Assembly: GCF_000385175.1 (NCBI RefSeq)
Contig: NZ_ARQJ01000027.1
Location: 62,001 to 126,000, forward strand
Source: Salinicoccus albus DSM 19776
Lineage (GTDB): Bacteria; Bacillota; Bacilli; Staphylococcales; Salinicoccaceae
Length of the DNA: 64,000 nucleotides
Reading direction: 5' to 3'
The notes below the pieces were generated by a model. It was not told the DNA's origin. It saw only the letters and a program-made list of their open reading frames with translations, and made no database searches. The position numbers and the translations under genes were made by a program. Shown piece by piece: positions 9,619-18,847 of this stretch (positions within the stretch are counted from its first letter, which is position 1; each line of letters begins with the position of its first letter).

Positions 9619-9652
9619 GCGGCAGCACTTAACAGTGCTGTCGCTTGTTTTT
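9619..9652 (+). terminator. terminator after the YtxH-like gene
   Basis: Stem GCGGCAGCACT / AGTGCTGTCGC (9619-9629, 9634-9644) with one G-U pair and a T-rich tail (TTGTTTTT). Confidence 0.85.
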
Positions 9653-9742
9653 ATGTCGATTTTTATTTATGATTGTTTAAATAAGAGATTCTAAATATTT
9701 TAATATTATACTAAATTAATCGTTCTTTTAGGGGTTGAGCCG

Positions 9743-11164
9743 TTGGATTATAAAAATTTGGTTTTAAAGTACAAAGATGAACTGCTGCAAGATTTATCAG
9801 GCCTTTTGGAGATTGACAGTGTCAAAGGGGAATCCTCCAAAGACGCACCGGTGGGGAAAGGACCGAAAAAAGCACTGGATTATATGCTGTCACTGGGTCA
9901 AAGAGATCGGATGACTACAAAAGAAGTGGAGCATCTGGCAGGACATATAGAATGCGGAACTGGTGAAAAAGTGTTCGCCATTCTCGGACACGTGGACGTA
10001 GTGCCGCCGGGGTCTGGATGGGCAACTGATCCATTTAAACCCGAAATCAAAAATGATGAAATTTATGCCCGTGGTGTACAGGACGATAAGGGACCGACGA
10101 TGGCAGCTTATTATGCCATGAAGATTTTAAATGACCATACCTCTGAGTTTAAATATCGTCCAAGGCTGATTGTCGGCACAGATGAAGAATCCGACTGGCG
10201 GTGTACAGAGGCATATTTTAAGAGTCAGGAAATGCCTGATGCTGGATTTGCCCCGGATGCTGCCTTTCCCCTGATCCATGGTGAGAAAGGGATTACTACT
10301 TTTAACATTATTCAAAAACAGATGCCGCTTGACGAAAGAGAACCGAATATTGAGCTGAAAGTGCTCATTTCCGGAGAAAGGTATAATATGGTGCCGGAGT
10401 CGGCGGAAGCTAAATTGAAAGTGCTTCAGAACATGAGTGAAGTCATCCAGTCTTTCGAAGACTTTTTGCGCGTAGAAGCAGCCGATGGCCATTATGAAAT
10501 TGATAATGGTTTTCTGAGGCTCAGTATAAATGGTCAGAGTGCCCATGGTTCTACACCCGAAAAAGGAGTAAACGCCGGTTTTGTTCTGCTGAAATTTTTG
10601 GATACGATTAACCTGGATAATAATGCGACAGAGTTTGTAGATTTCGCAAATAGAAAAATACTGAACAATCAGGACGGCTCGAAATTCAATATGTATCATA
10701 GGCACGCGGAGATGGGTGATACGTCGGTGAACGTCGGCATGATTAATTATACTGAAGTCGACGGCGGGCTTTTCGGGGTAAACCTGAGATATCCTGAAGG
10801 ATTGGATTTTGATGCTGCAATCAATGACTTAAAAAGAGAAATCCTTCCGGCGGGCTTCATTATAGAAGACGTGACAAACCAGACACCTCACTATGTGGAT
10901 AAGAATGACGGTCTGGTAAAAGTGCTGCTGGAGAGTTACAGGAATCATACAGATGATGACTCTGAACCGTATACCATCGGCGGCGGGACCTATGCCAGAA
11001 CTCTGGAAAGAGGTGTCGCTTTCGGCGCAATGTTCAAGCATACAGAGGATACGATGCACCAGAAAAATGAGAGAATGAAAGTGGAAGAATTGCTGCTTGC
11101 GACTGAAATATATTTAGAAACATTACATAGAATATGTGTAAAGGGTGAACTCGATGAAGATTAG
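9743..11164 (+). CDS. pepV: dipeptidase PepV (M20 metallopeptidase)
   Basis: 473 residues, normal length for PepV. It cleaves dipeptides with a two-zinc site. Metal and catalytic residues are visible: H83 and D85 in GHVDVVPPG, the D114/D115 pair in GVQDDKGPT, and E148/E149 in GTDEESDWR. It starts with TTG after TAGGGG, and no better start is near. The D-amino-acid transaminase gene overlaps its end by 11 bases, the pepV-dat pair also known from staphylococci, which suggests a shared role in D-amino-acid or peptide turnover. Confidence 0.94.
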   Translation: MDYKNLVLKYKDELLQDLSGLLEIDSVKGESSKDAPVGKGPKKALDYMLSLGQRDRMTTKEVEHLAGHIECGTGEKVFAILGHVDVVPPGSGWATDPFKPEIKNDEIYARGVQDDKGPTMAAYYAMKILNDHTSEFKYRPRLIVGTDEESDWRCTEAYFKSQEMPDAGFAPDAAFPLIHGEKGITTFNIIQKQMPLDEREPNIELKVLISGERYNMVPESAEAKLKVLQNMSEVIQSFEDFLRVEAADGHYEIDNGFLRLSINGQSAHGSTPEKGVNAGFVLLKFLDTINLDNNATEFVDFANRKILNNQDGSKFNMYHRHAEMGDTSVNVGMINYTEVDGGLFGVNLRYPEGLDFDAAINDLKREILPAGFIIEDVTNQTPHYVDKNDGLVKVLLESYRNHTDDDSEPYTIGGGTYARTLERGVAFGAMFKHTEDTMHQKNERMKVEELLLATEIYLETLHRICVKGELDED

Positions 11165-12002
11165 TTACTATAATGGCCAATTCAAAAATGATGATGAAGT
11201 TACAGTGGATTATAACGACAGAGCATTCTATTTTGGCGATGGGGTATATGAAGTCATAAGAATTTATGATGGTGAGTTCTTCACGGTTAATGAACATGTA
11301 GACCGTATGATGAGAAGTGCTTCTGAGATTCAGATCGAAGGGGTGACAAGGAGAGAAATAATGGATATCGTTACAGAGCTGAAAGACCGGAACGATATAG
11401 ATAACGGTGCGCTTTATATACAGCTTTCGAGAGGTATTGAAAAGAGGGGTCATGCCTATCCGATAGGTATCGACCCGGTCATACTGGCTTATGTCAACAG
11501 CTCAGACCGCCCGCTGGAGCTGGCAGATACAGGTGTTTTCGCAATCACTTCAGAGGACTACAGGTGGTTGAAATGTCATGTGAAAAGTCTTAATCTGCTG
11601 CCTAATGTCATGGAAAAGGAACGTGCTGTGCGTCTTGGAGCACATGAGACGATTATGCACAGGGATGGCATTGTTACAGAAGGTTCATCTACAAATGTAT
11701 TTCTCGTCAAAGACGGTGTGATGCAGACGCATCCTGCTGACAACCTGATCCTGAACGGGATAACCAGGCTTGAGATTTTGAAACTTGCAGATGAACTCGG
11801 TATTGACTATAAGGAAGCACCTTTTAGTGTTGAGGAATTGAAAGCAGCAGATGAAGCAATGATTACCAGTACCACCCAGGAGATCACCCCCGTCGTCAAA
11901 GTGGATGACAGCGTTATCGCCAATGGGACCAGAGGTGAAATCACAACAAGATTGCAGGAGGCTTTTAATAAAAAAATTCACAAATTAAACCTGGTTAAAT
12001 AA
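11154..12002 (+). CDS. dat: D-amino-acid transaminase
   Basis: 282-residue fold-type IV PLP enzyme that interconverts D-alanine and D-glutamate and so feeds peptidoglycan. The PLP lysine is K144 in CHVKSLNLLPN, one residue off the K145 of Bacillus D-AAT. The phosphate-binding stretch EGSSTNVFLV is present. ATG 11154 has AAGGGTG upstream and gives MKISYYNG; an in-frame TTG three codons earlier is less likely. It overlaps the end of pepV, so the two are coupled. The closely related branched-chain transaminases are longer. Confidence 0.92.
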   Translation: MKISYYNGQFKNDDEVTVDYNDRAFYFGDGVYEVIRIYDGEFFTVNEHVDRMMRSASEIQIEGVTRREIMDIVTELKDRNDIDNGALYIQLSRGIEKRGHAYPIGIDPVILAYVNSSDRPLELADTGVFAITSEDYRWLKCHVKSLNLLPNVMEKERAVRLGAHETIMHRDGIVTEGSSTNVFLVKDGVMQTHPADNLILNGITRLEILKLADELGIDYKEAPFSVEELKAADEAMITSTTQEITPVVKVDDSVIANGTRGEITTRLQEAFNKKIHKLNLVK

Positions 12003-12113
12003 TGTTAACCTGAAAAATTACCAGAATTATTTTTTTTCAGTGAAAAAGGCATCTGCGACATGGATTTCACGACTACTGACAGCTTGTTGTCAAAAATAAA
12101 GCTGACATTGTCC

Positions 12114-12142
12114 TTGAAATAACTTATGAAACCCTATAAAAT
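12114..12142 (+). promoter_or_regulatory. sigma-A promoter for ytmP-trmB
   Basis: TTGAAA (12114-12119), 17 bases, TAAAAT (12137-12142), in the gap after dat. The other possible use is TATAAA with a 15-base spacer. The hairpin at 12164-12199 would lie in the transcribed leader. Confidence 0.45.
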
Positions 12143-12163
12143 TTGTAACACGAACAGAAACAG

Positions 12164-12199
12164 GCGCTATCTTATTTTTAAATATTTAGCGCTTTTTTC
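12164..12199. terminator. hairpin with T-run after dat
   Basis: GCGCTA (12164-12169) pairs with TAGCGC (12187-12192) around an AT-rich loop that can extend the stem, followed by TTTTTT. It is either the dat terminator or a leader hairpin of ytmP, because a promoter-like site lies just upstream. Confidence 0.5.
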
Positions 12200-12227
12200 T
12201 TTGAGATGACGAAAAGAGGTGTAGAAT

Positions 12228-13019
12228 TTGGAGCATTTCTATCAGCTCGGCTGGACACTCGACCCCGTCGGCGGGGCATCCGGCGAAGCCTATAAGGCGG
12301 AGCAGGATGGCAGGAAGCTGTTCCTGAAGCGCAATGCCAGCCCATTCCTTGCGGCACTGTCTGCTGAAGGTATTGTACCTAAGCTGGTCTGGACAAAAAG
12401 AATAGAGACTGGTGAAGTAGTGACAGCTCAACATTGGAAAAATGGCCGGGAGCTGACCCGTGACGAGATGTGTTCAGAGAGAGTAGCCTCTCTGATGAAT
12501 AAGATCCATACATCCGGTCCTCTTCTGACGATGCTCAAAAAGCTTGGGATGAAACCTATGCTTCCGGACCTGTTACTCAACAAGATACAATCATCACTCT
12601 CGCCAAAAGTTAATGCCCATCATACTGTTCGTGAGGCGATCCAATATTTGGAGAATGAGACGCCTTTGATTGACGAACAATTCTGCACAGTATGCCATGG
12701 GGATGTGAACCATAATAATTGGCTGCTTTCCGACCAGGATGAACTGTTTCTTGTTGATTGGGAAGGTGCGATGATCGCAGATCCCGCCATAGATTTGGGC
12801 ATGCTTCTTTATACTTACGTAGAGCCCGGCAAGTGGGACGAGTGGCTGCAGTATTACGGCAAACCGTTGGATCATGATTTGTTGAAGCGGATGAAATGGT
12901 ACGCGCTTGTACAGGCAATAACAATGATACAGTGGTATGAAGACCATAAGAGATTTAAGGATATGAATGACTGGATAATATTCCTGAATAAGATTATTAA
13001 CAAAAATCGGTTTCTCTAG
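12228..13019 (+). CDS. ytmP: aminoglycoside/choline phosphotransferase-like kinase, YtmP-like
   Basis: 263-residue protein-kinase-like fold enzyme. The catalytic loop CHGDVNHNNW and the metal-binding LVDWEGAMIADPAIDLG are intact. The N-terminus has the glycine-rich ATP region (GGASGEAYK). It starts with TTG after GAGGTG; the next in-frame start codon is well inside the fold. It is followed 43 bp later by trmB, as in other Firmicutes (ytmP-trmB). The substrate is unknown. Annotations in the family range from choline to thiamine kinase, and resistance to aminoglycosides should not be inferred. Confidence 0.85.
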   Translation: MEHFYQLGWTLDPVGGASGEAYKAEQDGRKLFLKRNASPFLAALSAEGIVPKLVWTKRIETGEVVTAQHWKNGRELTRDEMCSERVASLMNKIHTSGPLLTMLKKLGMKPMLPDLLLNKIQSSLSPKVNAHHTVREAIQYLENETPLIDEQFCTVCHGDVNHNNWLLSDQDELFLVDWEGAMIADPAIDLGMLLYTYVEPGKWDEWLQYYGKPLDHDLLKRMKWYALVQAITMIQWYEDHKRFKDMNDWIIFLNKIINKNRFL

Positions 13020-13062
13020 ATTTTTGCAGGGATATAAAATATTGTTTCAGGTGGGGAAACCG

Positions 13063-13695
13063 ATGAGAATGCGCAACAAACCATGGGCTATGGATTTTCT
13101 TAAAACCAACGATGACCTCGTAGATACTGATTCAGCCTATGCTTTAAAAATTGGGGATTTCTTTAACACAGCCCAGCCGCTGCATATTGAAGTGGGCACT
13201 GGTATGGGTACGTTTATCACAGAACTTGCCAGGAGGAACCCGCACATCAACTATGCAGGGATCGAGCTGGATAAAAATATACTGATACGTGTGGTGGAGA
13301 AAGTAAGAGCGCTCGACCTGAAAAATGTGAAGCTGCTCCTTTTGGATGCGAATATGCTAGAGTCGTATTTTAAACCTCAGGAAGTCGAACGCGTGTATCT
13401 AAACTTTTCGGATCCATGGCCGAAGCACAGACATGAAAAGAGACGGCTGACTTATCATACTTTTCTGAGCCAGTACAGAAACATTCTGTCAGAGAATGGT
13501 GAACTGCACTTTAAGACGGATAACAGACGTTTGTTCGAGTACAGTCTCGTCAGTTTAAATCAATTTGGAATGACTTTTCATGAAGTCAATTTGAATCTTC
13601 ATGAAAATGAACCTGAAGATAATATAAGAACTGAATACGAAGGTAAATTTTCTGCAAAGGGAAACTTAATATACTGGTTGAAAGCATCTTTTTAA
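13063..13695 (+). CDS. trmB: tRNA (guanine-N7-)-methyltransferase
   Basis: 210 residues. It methylates G46 in the variable loop of tRNA using S-adenosylmethionine. The SAM motif EVGTGMGTFI and the family signature NFSDPWPKHRHEKRR are both present. The open frame begins upstream, but ATG 13063 follows AGGTGGGG and gives MRMRNKPWAMDF, the start seen in staphylococcal TrmB. It probably shares a transcript with ytmP. The terminator hairpin begins inside its last codons. Confidence 0.94.
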   Translation: MRMRNKPWAMDFLKTNDDLVDTDSAYALKIGDFFNTAQPLHIEVGTGMGTFITELARRNPHINYAGIELDKNILIRVVEKVRALDLKNVKLLLLDANMLESYFKPQEVERVYLNFSDPWPKHRHEKRRLTYHTFLSQYRNILSENGELHFKTDNRRLFEYSLVSLNQFGMTFHEVNLNLHENEPEDNIRTEYEGKFSAKGNLIYWLKASF

Positions 13696-13707
13696 GGTGC
13701 TTTTTTA
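13681..13707 (+). terminator. terminator after trmB
   Basis: Stem AAAGCATCT / AGGTGCTTT with one G-U pair and a T-run. The stop codon lies inside the hairpin. Confidence 0.8.
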
Positions 13708-13784
13708 ATGCCGTGTAATTCTCGCAAATGAATGATAAAATAATAGAGAAATGATTATATAATGTATTGACTGGAGGAGTTTTC

Positions 13785-14984
13785 GTGGATAAGTATAATT
13801 TTAACAAAGAAGTTTCCAGAGCAGGCACATATAGCGTTCAATATGAAGGGACAAAAGCGGTGTTCGGTGCTGACGGGCTTGCTCCCTTTTGGATTGCGGA
13901 TATGGATATAGAGATTGCAAGTCCGATTGCTGATGCGATGAAAGCACGCATTGACAACGGTATTTTTGGTTATACATTTTGGCAGAATCCTAAATTTTAC
14001 GAGCCGATAAAACATTGGTGGAAGTCACGTTTTGATATATCACTGGCTGATGAGGAGATTTCATATGCGCCGAGTGTTTTATATACAGTCGGAGAAACCG
14101 TCAGGCAGCATTCTGACAGTGGGGATTCCGTTATTTTGACGACTCCAAGCTATAATGCGTTTTTAGGATTGCTGGAAAATAACGACCGCCAGCTCGCAGA
14201 ATGCCCATTCATAGAAGATGAAAATGGGTTCAGCTTTGATTTTGAAAAATTTCAGACACTGTGCGAGAGGGATGATGTTAAGGCATATATTCACTGCAAC
14301 CCGCACAACCCCACCGGTAAAATCTGGCTGAAGTCCGAGATGGAGAGGATCCGTGAAATTTGTCTTGAGAACAATGTGTATCTGATCAGCGATGAGATAC
14401 ACATGGATTTTGTGCGTCCGAAAGAAAGCTTCGTCTCTATGGTTGAATTGATGGGAGAAGACGACCCGGTCCTTGTTACTACAGGACTCGGCAAAGCATT
14501 TAATCTTGCCAGTATCCCGCATTCCTATTTCATCACGAGGGATCGGGCATTCCGCAAGAAGCTTGGCAGGGTGATTGGTGCACATGGTCTTGGAGCGGCC
14601 AATTCTCTGGCATTGGCGGCTATTGAAGCAGCATACACGGAGTGTGCCGACTGGATTGATGCTCTCAATGAGCACTTGGACGGGAACTTACAGATGGTAG
14701 AAGATTACATCAATGCGCATATGTCCGAATGGCTGTCGTTTAAAAAACCTGCAGCTACCTATCTGGCGTGGATCAGCTTCGAACCATCCGGCCTTGATGA
14801 TGATGAAGTTCAAAAAGCACTGGTAGAAATCGGGGGGATCGCTGTATCACCGGGTAAAATGTATGATGTTGGGAAGAATCAGCATTTCAGATTCAACGTG
14901 GCATCAAACAGGGAAAGGGTGCTCGAAGGATTGAAGCGGATTCACAAAACGTTTGAAGAAATCACGAAGACTACAGAAGGGTAA
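13785..14984 (+). CDS. PLP-dependent C-S lyase / aminotransferase, MalY/PatB family
   Basis: 399 residues, fold-type I. The PLP lysine is K237 in TGLGKAFNLAS, and D203 in SDEIHMDF is the pyridine-nitrogen aspartate, with the NPHNPTG substrate loop near 172-178. Families with this signature act as cystathionine beta-lyases (MalY/PatB), splitting cystathionine to homocysteine. GTG 13785 is chosen because GGAGGAG lies just upstream; the frame could open at TTG 13767 without a ribosome site. Its end overlaps the convergent PepSY gene by 14 bases. Confidence 0.85.
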   Translation: MDKYNFNKEVSRAGTYSVQYEGTKAVFGADGLAPFWIADMDIEIASPIADAMKARIDNGIFGYTFWQNPKFYEPIKHWWKSRFDISLADEEISYAPSVLYTVGETVRQHSDSGDSVILTTPSYNAFLGLLENNDRQLAECPFIEDENGFSFDFEKFQTLCERDDVKAYIHCNPHNPTGKIWLKSEMERIREICLENNVYLISDEIHMDFVRPKESFVSMVELMGEDDPVLVTTGLGKAFNLASIPHSYFITRDRAFRKKLGRVIGAHGLGAANSLALAAIEAAYTECADWIDALNEHLDGNLQMVEDYINAHMSEWLSFKKPAATYLAWISFEPSGLDDDEVQKALVEIGGIAVSPGKMYDVGKNQHFRFNVASNRERVLEGLKRIHKTFEEITKTTEG

Positions 14985-15267
14985 TCTCCATGATTTCTCC
15001 GGAATATGCATCTGCGATGAACTGGTACTTTTCCGTGTAAGTATCTTTATTTACATGGAGCACACCGGTATACACGATGTAGTCCATCCCCAGAAGATTT
15101 CTCTTACTGGTACGATAATCAATAGATATGAATGATACATGATCAAATTGGGCATGCAGCTGGTTGATTACGCTTTTGGGATGAACTGTCCGATGCATAT
15201 TGCACCAGATGAACAGAGGGATTGAAAAAACCCCGAGTGCAAACAGTATTTTAAAGTATCTTTGCAT
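14971..15267 (-). CDS. PepSY-domain membrane-anchored protein, YtzB-like
   Basis: 98 residues with one N-terminal hydrophobic segment (about residues 5-23) that can be a signal anchor, then a single PepSY-like unit ending in FIADAYSGEIMEI, the typical PepSY last strand. ATG 15267 follows AGGAGG. Small PepSY proteins bind or inhibit peptidases outside the membrane; here that is only inferred. Bacillus has a PepSY gene (ytzB) between trmB and ytoP, which fits its position. It overlaps the end of the lyase gene on the other strand. Confidence 0.75.
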   Translation of the reverse strand: MQRYFKILFALGVFSIPLFIWCNMHRTVHPKSVINQLHAQFDHVSFISIDYRTSKRNLLGMDYIVYTGVLHVNKDTYTEKYQFIADAYSGEIMEITLL

Positions 15268-15338
15268 AAGAAAACCTCCTGTACAAAGGTAGTTTATCAC
15301 AGTATAGGATAAAAAATGAACTGAAAAGAGGTTCGATC

Positions 15339-16415
15339 ATGGAACTTGGAAAAAAGACACTGGAGCGTATGAAAACATTAACAGAATTGCACGGTGCGTC
15401 CGGGTTTGAAGACAAGGTGCGGCAATACATGGTGGATGAGATGAGACGGAATTCAGATGAAATCATCTATGACGGTCTCGGAGGTGTTTTTGCGCTGAAG
15501 AAATCCGCAAAAGAAAATGCCCCAAAAGTAATGGTGGCAGCGCACATGGATGAAGTGGGCTTCATGATTACACAGCTGACTGAGAATGGTCTCATAAAAT
15601 TCACCCCGCTTGGGGGATGGTCAGACGATGTGCTGCTCAGTCAAAAATTCCGGGTCAGGACTTCTGATGACACTGAAATTCCTGGAGTGATCGGCAGTGT
15701 CCCCATTCACTTCAAAAAAGGTGAGAAAAATGATAAAACTGAAATTAATGATATGCTGCTTGATGTAGGGGCAGACAGCAGGGAAGCGCTGGAAAAAATG
15801 GGGGTACGCCCGGGGGATTCAATTGTTCCGGACACTGACTTCCAGGTAATGAAAGATACGGATAAACTTTTGGCCAAAGCGTGGGACAACCGCTATGGAT
15901 GTCTTGTAGCAATCGAAGTGCTGGAGGCACTAAAAGATGTTGAGCTGGATTGTGATCTGTATGTCGGGGCTAATGTTCAGGAGGAAGTTGGCTTGAGAGG
16001 GGCAAAAGTCAGTTCAAATCTGATCAGACCGGATATTGCTTTTGTGGTGGATTGCTCCCCTGCCAATGACATGATGGGCAGAGAGGAAGATATCGGTAAG
16101 ATAGGGGAAGGGACATTGATCAGGATCATGGATAAGACGATGATCCTTCAAAAACCAATGAGAGAATATTTGCTTCAGACAGCTCAGGCAAATGATATCA
16201 ATCATCAGTATTATCATTCGCCGGGCGGCACGGATGCAGGGAATATCCATGTGTCGAATGAAGGTGTGCCGAGTGCAGTGGTCGGTATATGTGCAAGGTA
16301 TATTCACACCACCCATTCAATTATCAATTACAAGGATTATTTGAACGCGAAAACGATGCTCGGAGAATTGATTAAAGGCATCACACCTGAAAAAGCAGCA
16401 CAATTAAGGGGATAG
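15339..16415 (+). CDS. ytoP: M42-family aminopeptidase, YtoP-like
   Basis: 358-residue cytoplasmic two-metal aminopeptidase of the glutamyl aminopeptidase/endoglucanase-like M42 family. Metal motifs are AHMDEVGFM (His and Asp), AWDNRYGC, QEEVGLRGA (catalytic Glu pair) and VDCSPAND, with a final histidine in TTHS. AAGAGG precedes the ATG. It starts a run of same-strand genes with short gaps down to murC. Bacillus ytoP sits at the same place, ahead of ytpQ and ytpR. Confidence 0.9.
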   Translation: MELGKKTLERMKTLTELHGASGFEDKVRQYMVDEMRRNSDEIIYDGLGGVFALKKSAKENAPKVMVAAHMDEVGFMITQLTENGLIKFTPLGGWSDDVLLSQKFRVRTSDDTEIPGVIGSVPIHFKKGEKNDKTEINDMLLDVGADSREALEKMGVRPGDSIVPDTDFQVMKDTDKLLAKAWDNRYGCLVAIEVLEALKDVELDCDLYVGANVQEEVGLRGAKVSSNLIRPDIAFVVDCSPANDMMGREEDIGKIGEGTLIRIMDKTMILQKPMREYLLQTAQANDINHQYYHSPGGTDAGNIHVSNEGVPSAVVGICARYIHTTHSIINYKDYLNAKTMLGELIKGITPEKAAQLRG

Positions 16416-16422
16416 ATAACGG

Positions 16423-17418
16423 ATGAGAAAGCTACTGAGAAGATGGTTTGTCGAGGGCATGAGCTTTATGGCCCTCGGGCTATTTTCATCTCTGATCATT
16501 GGATTGATCATAGACACCGCAGGTACATACATCCCATACCTTGAAGATTTGCGTGAAATTGGTGCTGTTGCGATGGCTCTGACCGGGGCGGCAATAGGCG
16601 CCTCGATCGCTTACGGACTGAAGGCATCACCACTCGTAATATTCTCAACCCTGGTTGTAAGCCACGCCGCTTATGACATGGGCGGTGTGGCAGGAAGTTA
16701 CATAGCCAGCATTGCCGCGATCGAGATTGCAAGGCTTTATGCAGGCAGGACAAAATTGGATATTATCATCACGCCGTTCCTGACGATTGTTGCAGGTTAC
16801 ATGGTTGCCAGTTTTCTGGGACCGTATCTCGGGGGGTTCATGACAGGCATTGGTGAATTCATCGTTTTTGCCACAGAGCAAAGACCGTTCATAATGGGTA
16901 TGCTGGTCGCAGTAGTATTTGGGGTCGCCCTGACTGCGCCGCTCTCTAGTGCAGCCCTGGCTATCATGATAGATATCACCGGACTGGCTGCGGGAGCGGC
17001 TGTCATCGGCTGTTGTTGTCACATGGTGGGGCTCGCTGTTACCGGTTATAAAGACAACGGTGTTCCGGGACTTATATCAGTGGGGATCGGTACTTCGATG
17101 CTTCAGGTCCCCAACATTCTGCTCAATCCATTCATCATCCTCCCTCCTGTTTTATCGAGCGCGGTCATCGCGCCGGTCATGACTGTCTTTTTCCCGATGG
17201 AAAACAATGCGGCAGGGGCAGGAATGGGCACTAGCGGGCTGGTTGGACAGATTATGGCTGTTGAGACAATGGGACCATCATTTGATGTGTGGCTGATGAT
17301 TTTCATGTTTCATATCGTTTTACCTGCAGCAGTAACTTTGATATTCTATATTCTGCTGAGAAGAATGGGATTGATAAAAGACGGCGACCAAAGTTTACGG
17401 TTAGCTGCCGGCAAATAG
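16423..17418 (+). CDS. PTS-type EIIC membrane protein (PTS_EIIC_2 family)
   Basis: 331-residue integral membrane protein with about nine to ten helices and long glycine/alanine-rich segments, resembling the stand-alone EIIC proteins of the PTS_EIIC_2 family. No EIIA or EIIB domain or gene is next to it, so whether it takes part in phosphotransfer is doubtful. Its ATG is 7 bp after ytoP. It occupies the slot where Bacillus has the thioredoxin-like gene ytpP. Three cysteines in a row (GCCCHMVG, about residue 193) are unusual. Substrate unknown. Confidence 0.72.
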   Translation: MRKLLRRWFVEGMSFMALGLFSSLIIGLIIDTAGTYIPYLEDLREIGAVAMALTGAAIGASIAYGLKASPLVIFSTLVVSHAAYDMGGVAGSYIASIAAIEIARLYAGRTKLDIIITPFLTIVAGYMVASFLGPYLGGFMTGIGEFIVFATEQRPFIMGMLVAVVFGVALTAPLSSAALAIMIDITGLAAGAAVIGCCCHMVGLAVTGYKDNGVPGLISVGIGTSMLQVPNILLNPFIILPPVLSSAVIAPVMTVFFPMENNAAGAGMGTSGLVGQIMAVETMGPSFDVWLMIFMFHIVLPAAVTLIFYILLRRMGLIKDGDQSLRLAAGK

Positions 17419-17434
17419 AACTGGAGGCAATTGT

Positions 17435-18262
17435 ATGAATATATTCCAGCTGAAGAATAAAGTTTTAAAAAAACTCGAAGAAAAAAGGGTTGATTTCAAC
17501 GCTGATTTTAATCGCGATAAAGAAATGCTCAGAGTAGAGCGTAAAGATAATAACAAAGGTTTAAATGTTTCATTATCCAAAGCGGTGGATAAGTCCAAAA
17601 AAGACGAGAAATTTTTAGATGAGATTGTCTATTATATCGATGAAACGCTGGAGCGGATGAAAGAGGAGGAAATCAAGTCTGAGGAAGCAGTCATCTATCC
17701 AGTTATACGAGCAACAAGTTTCTATGATGAAACAAAAGAAGGGACACCTTTCGTTAAGGATGAACATACGAATGAAACAGATATCTATTATGCAATCGAC
17801 TTCAAAAACAGCTACCGGCTTATTGATGAAACGCTTGCGGCTTCTCTTGGCATGAAGCAGGAAGACATCCGGACGTTAGCTGAGAATAACATGAAAGGTC
17901 TTAAAATCTCGTATAATAAGGAAACAATTCAGGGTAATGATTTTTATTTTGTCAATTATAATGACGGCTATGATGCTTCCCGTATTCTGAATGAAGCTTT
18001 CCTTGACGAAATGTATGAAAAGTGTACGGGAGAAATGATGGTTGGTCTGCCGCATCAGGACGTACTGATCATCGCTGACGCGAGGAACAGTGTCGGCTAT
18101 GATATCATGGCCCAGATGATGATGAAATATTTTGCAGAAGGGCTGACACCAATTACATCACTGTCATTTTCATACCGGGAAAAGAAACTGGAACCGGTGT
18201 TCATACTTGGCAAACAAAAGGATTATAATAAAAGAGGGAAAAACGATGAAACTGACGTATAA
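17435..18262 (+). CDS. ytpQ: DUF1444 protein, YtpQ
   Basis: 275-residue soluble protein of the DUF1444 family, assigned from its place directly before the YtpR gene and from its normal size. Recognisable stretches are [15 protein letters not shown] near the end and [16 protein letters not shown] in the middle. No catalytic motif is known. GGAGGC precedes the ATG. Its last 17 bases overlap the start of ytpR, so the two are translationally coupled. Function unknown; it is conserved in this operon across Bacillales. Confidence 0.82.
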   Translation: MNIFQLKNKVLKKLEEKRVDFNADFNRDKEMLRVERKDNNKGLNVSLSKAVDKSKKDEKFLDEIVYYIDETLERMKEEEIKSEEAVIYPVIRATSFYDETKEGTPFVKDEHTNETDIYYAIDFKNSYRLIDETLAASLGMKQEDIRTLAENNMKGLKISYNKETIQGNDFYFVNYNDGYDASRILNEAFLDEMYEKCTGEMMVGLPHQDVLIIADARNSVGYDIMAQMMMKYFAEGLTPITSLSFSYREKKLEPVFILGKQKDYNKRGKNDETDV

Positions 18263-18836
18263 TAGAGAAAATACAGATGATGTTCTGCTGGTTACTCTTA
18301 GAAAAACAGATACCCCGTCTTATGAATATCTTGATGGGGTCACTGTTATCAAAGACGGTAAAGAGACGATCGGTTTGAATATTTTCAATGCCGGTGAGAG
18401 GATCCAGCTGCCTGAAGATGTCAACATTAAACCGTCAGAAGCGATGGTTGGAGAGATAAACAATATACTGTCAGAGGCTGGTGCAGACAAAATTGAAGCG
18501 GATATTACCCCGAAGTTTGTCGCAGGCAGAGTGGTTGAATTGCAACAGCATCCAGACTCACAAAAATTAAGCGTTACAAAAGTGGATGTCGGCAGTGAAG
18601 TACTTCAAATTGTCTGTGGGGCACCGAATGTTGAGGAGAACCAGCTTGTTGTCGTTGCAAAAACAGGTGCTGTAATGCCTGATGGTTTATATATCAAACC
18701 ATCGGCGTTGAGAGGTGTGGAATCTGAAGGTATGATTTGTTCTGCGAAAGAACTTAATCTTGAAGACGATGGTGTAAAGGGAATCTATGTTTTAGATGAC
18801 AGTTACGAAATCGGTCAGCCATTTGACGTTAAGTAA
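18246..18836 (+). CDS. ytpR: tRNA-binding-domain protein, YtpR
   Basis: 196 residues. The second half is an EMAP/Arc1p-type tRNA-binding OB-fold: [20 protein letters not shown], then [21 protein letters not shown] and [11 protein letters not shown], the same fold found at the start of PheT. The first 90 residues are a YtpR-specific domain. ATG 18246 follows AAGAGGG; the earlier in-frame ATG at 18207 has none. Its cellular role is unknown. The stop falls just before the SftA-like gene, whose ribosome site overlaps it. Confidence 0.88.
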   Translation: MKLTYNRENTDDVLLVTLRKTDTPSYEYLDGVTVIKDGKETIGLNIFNAGERIQLPEDVNIKPSEAMVGEINNILSEAGADKIEADITPKFVAGRVVELQQHPDSQKLSVTKVDVGSEVLQIVCGAPNVEENQLVVVAKTGAVMPDGLYIKPSALRGVESEGMICSAKELNLEDDGVKGIYVLDDSYEIGQPFDVK

Positions 18837-18847
18837 AGGTGGTTCAT

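Noticed and set aside
10127-10705. 192-residue open frame opposite pepV
   Set aside because: It is antisense to conserved pepV codons, without a ribosome site or family match.
12003-12227. Small gene in the gap after dat
   Set aside because: No frame with a start, ribosome site and reasonable length was seen; the gap holds a promoter-like site and a hairpin.
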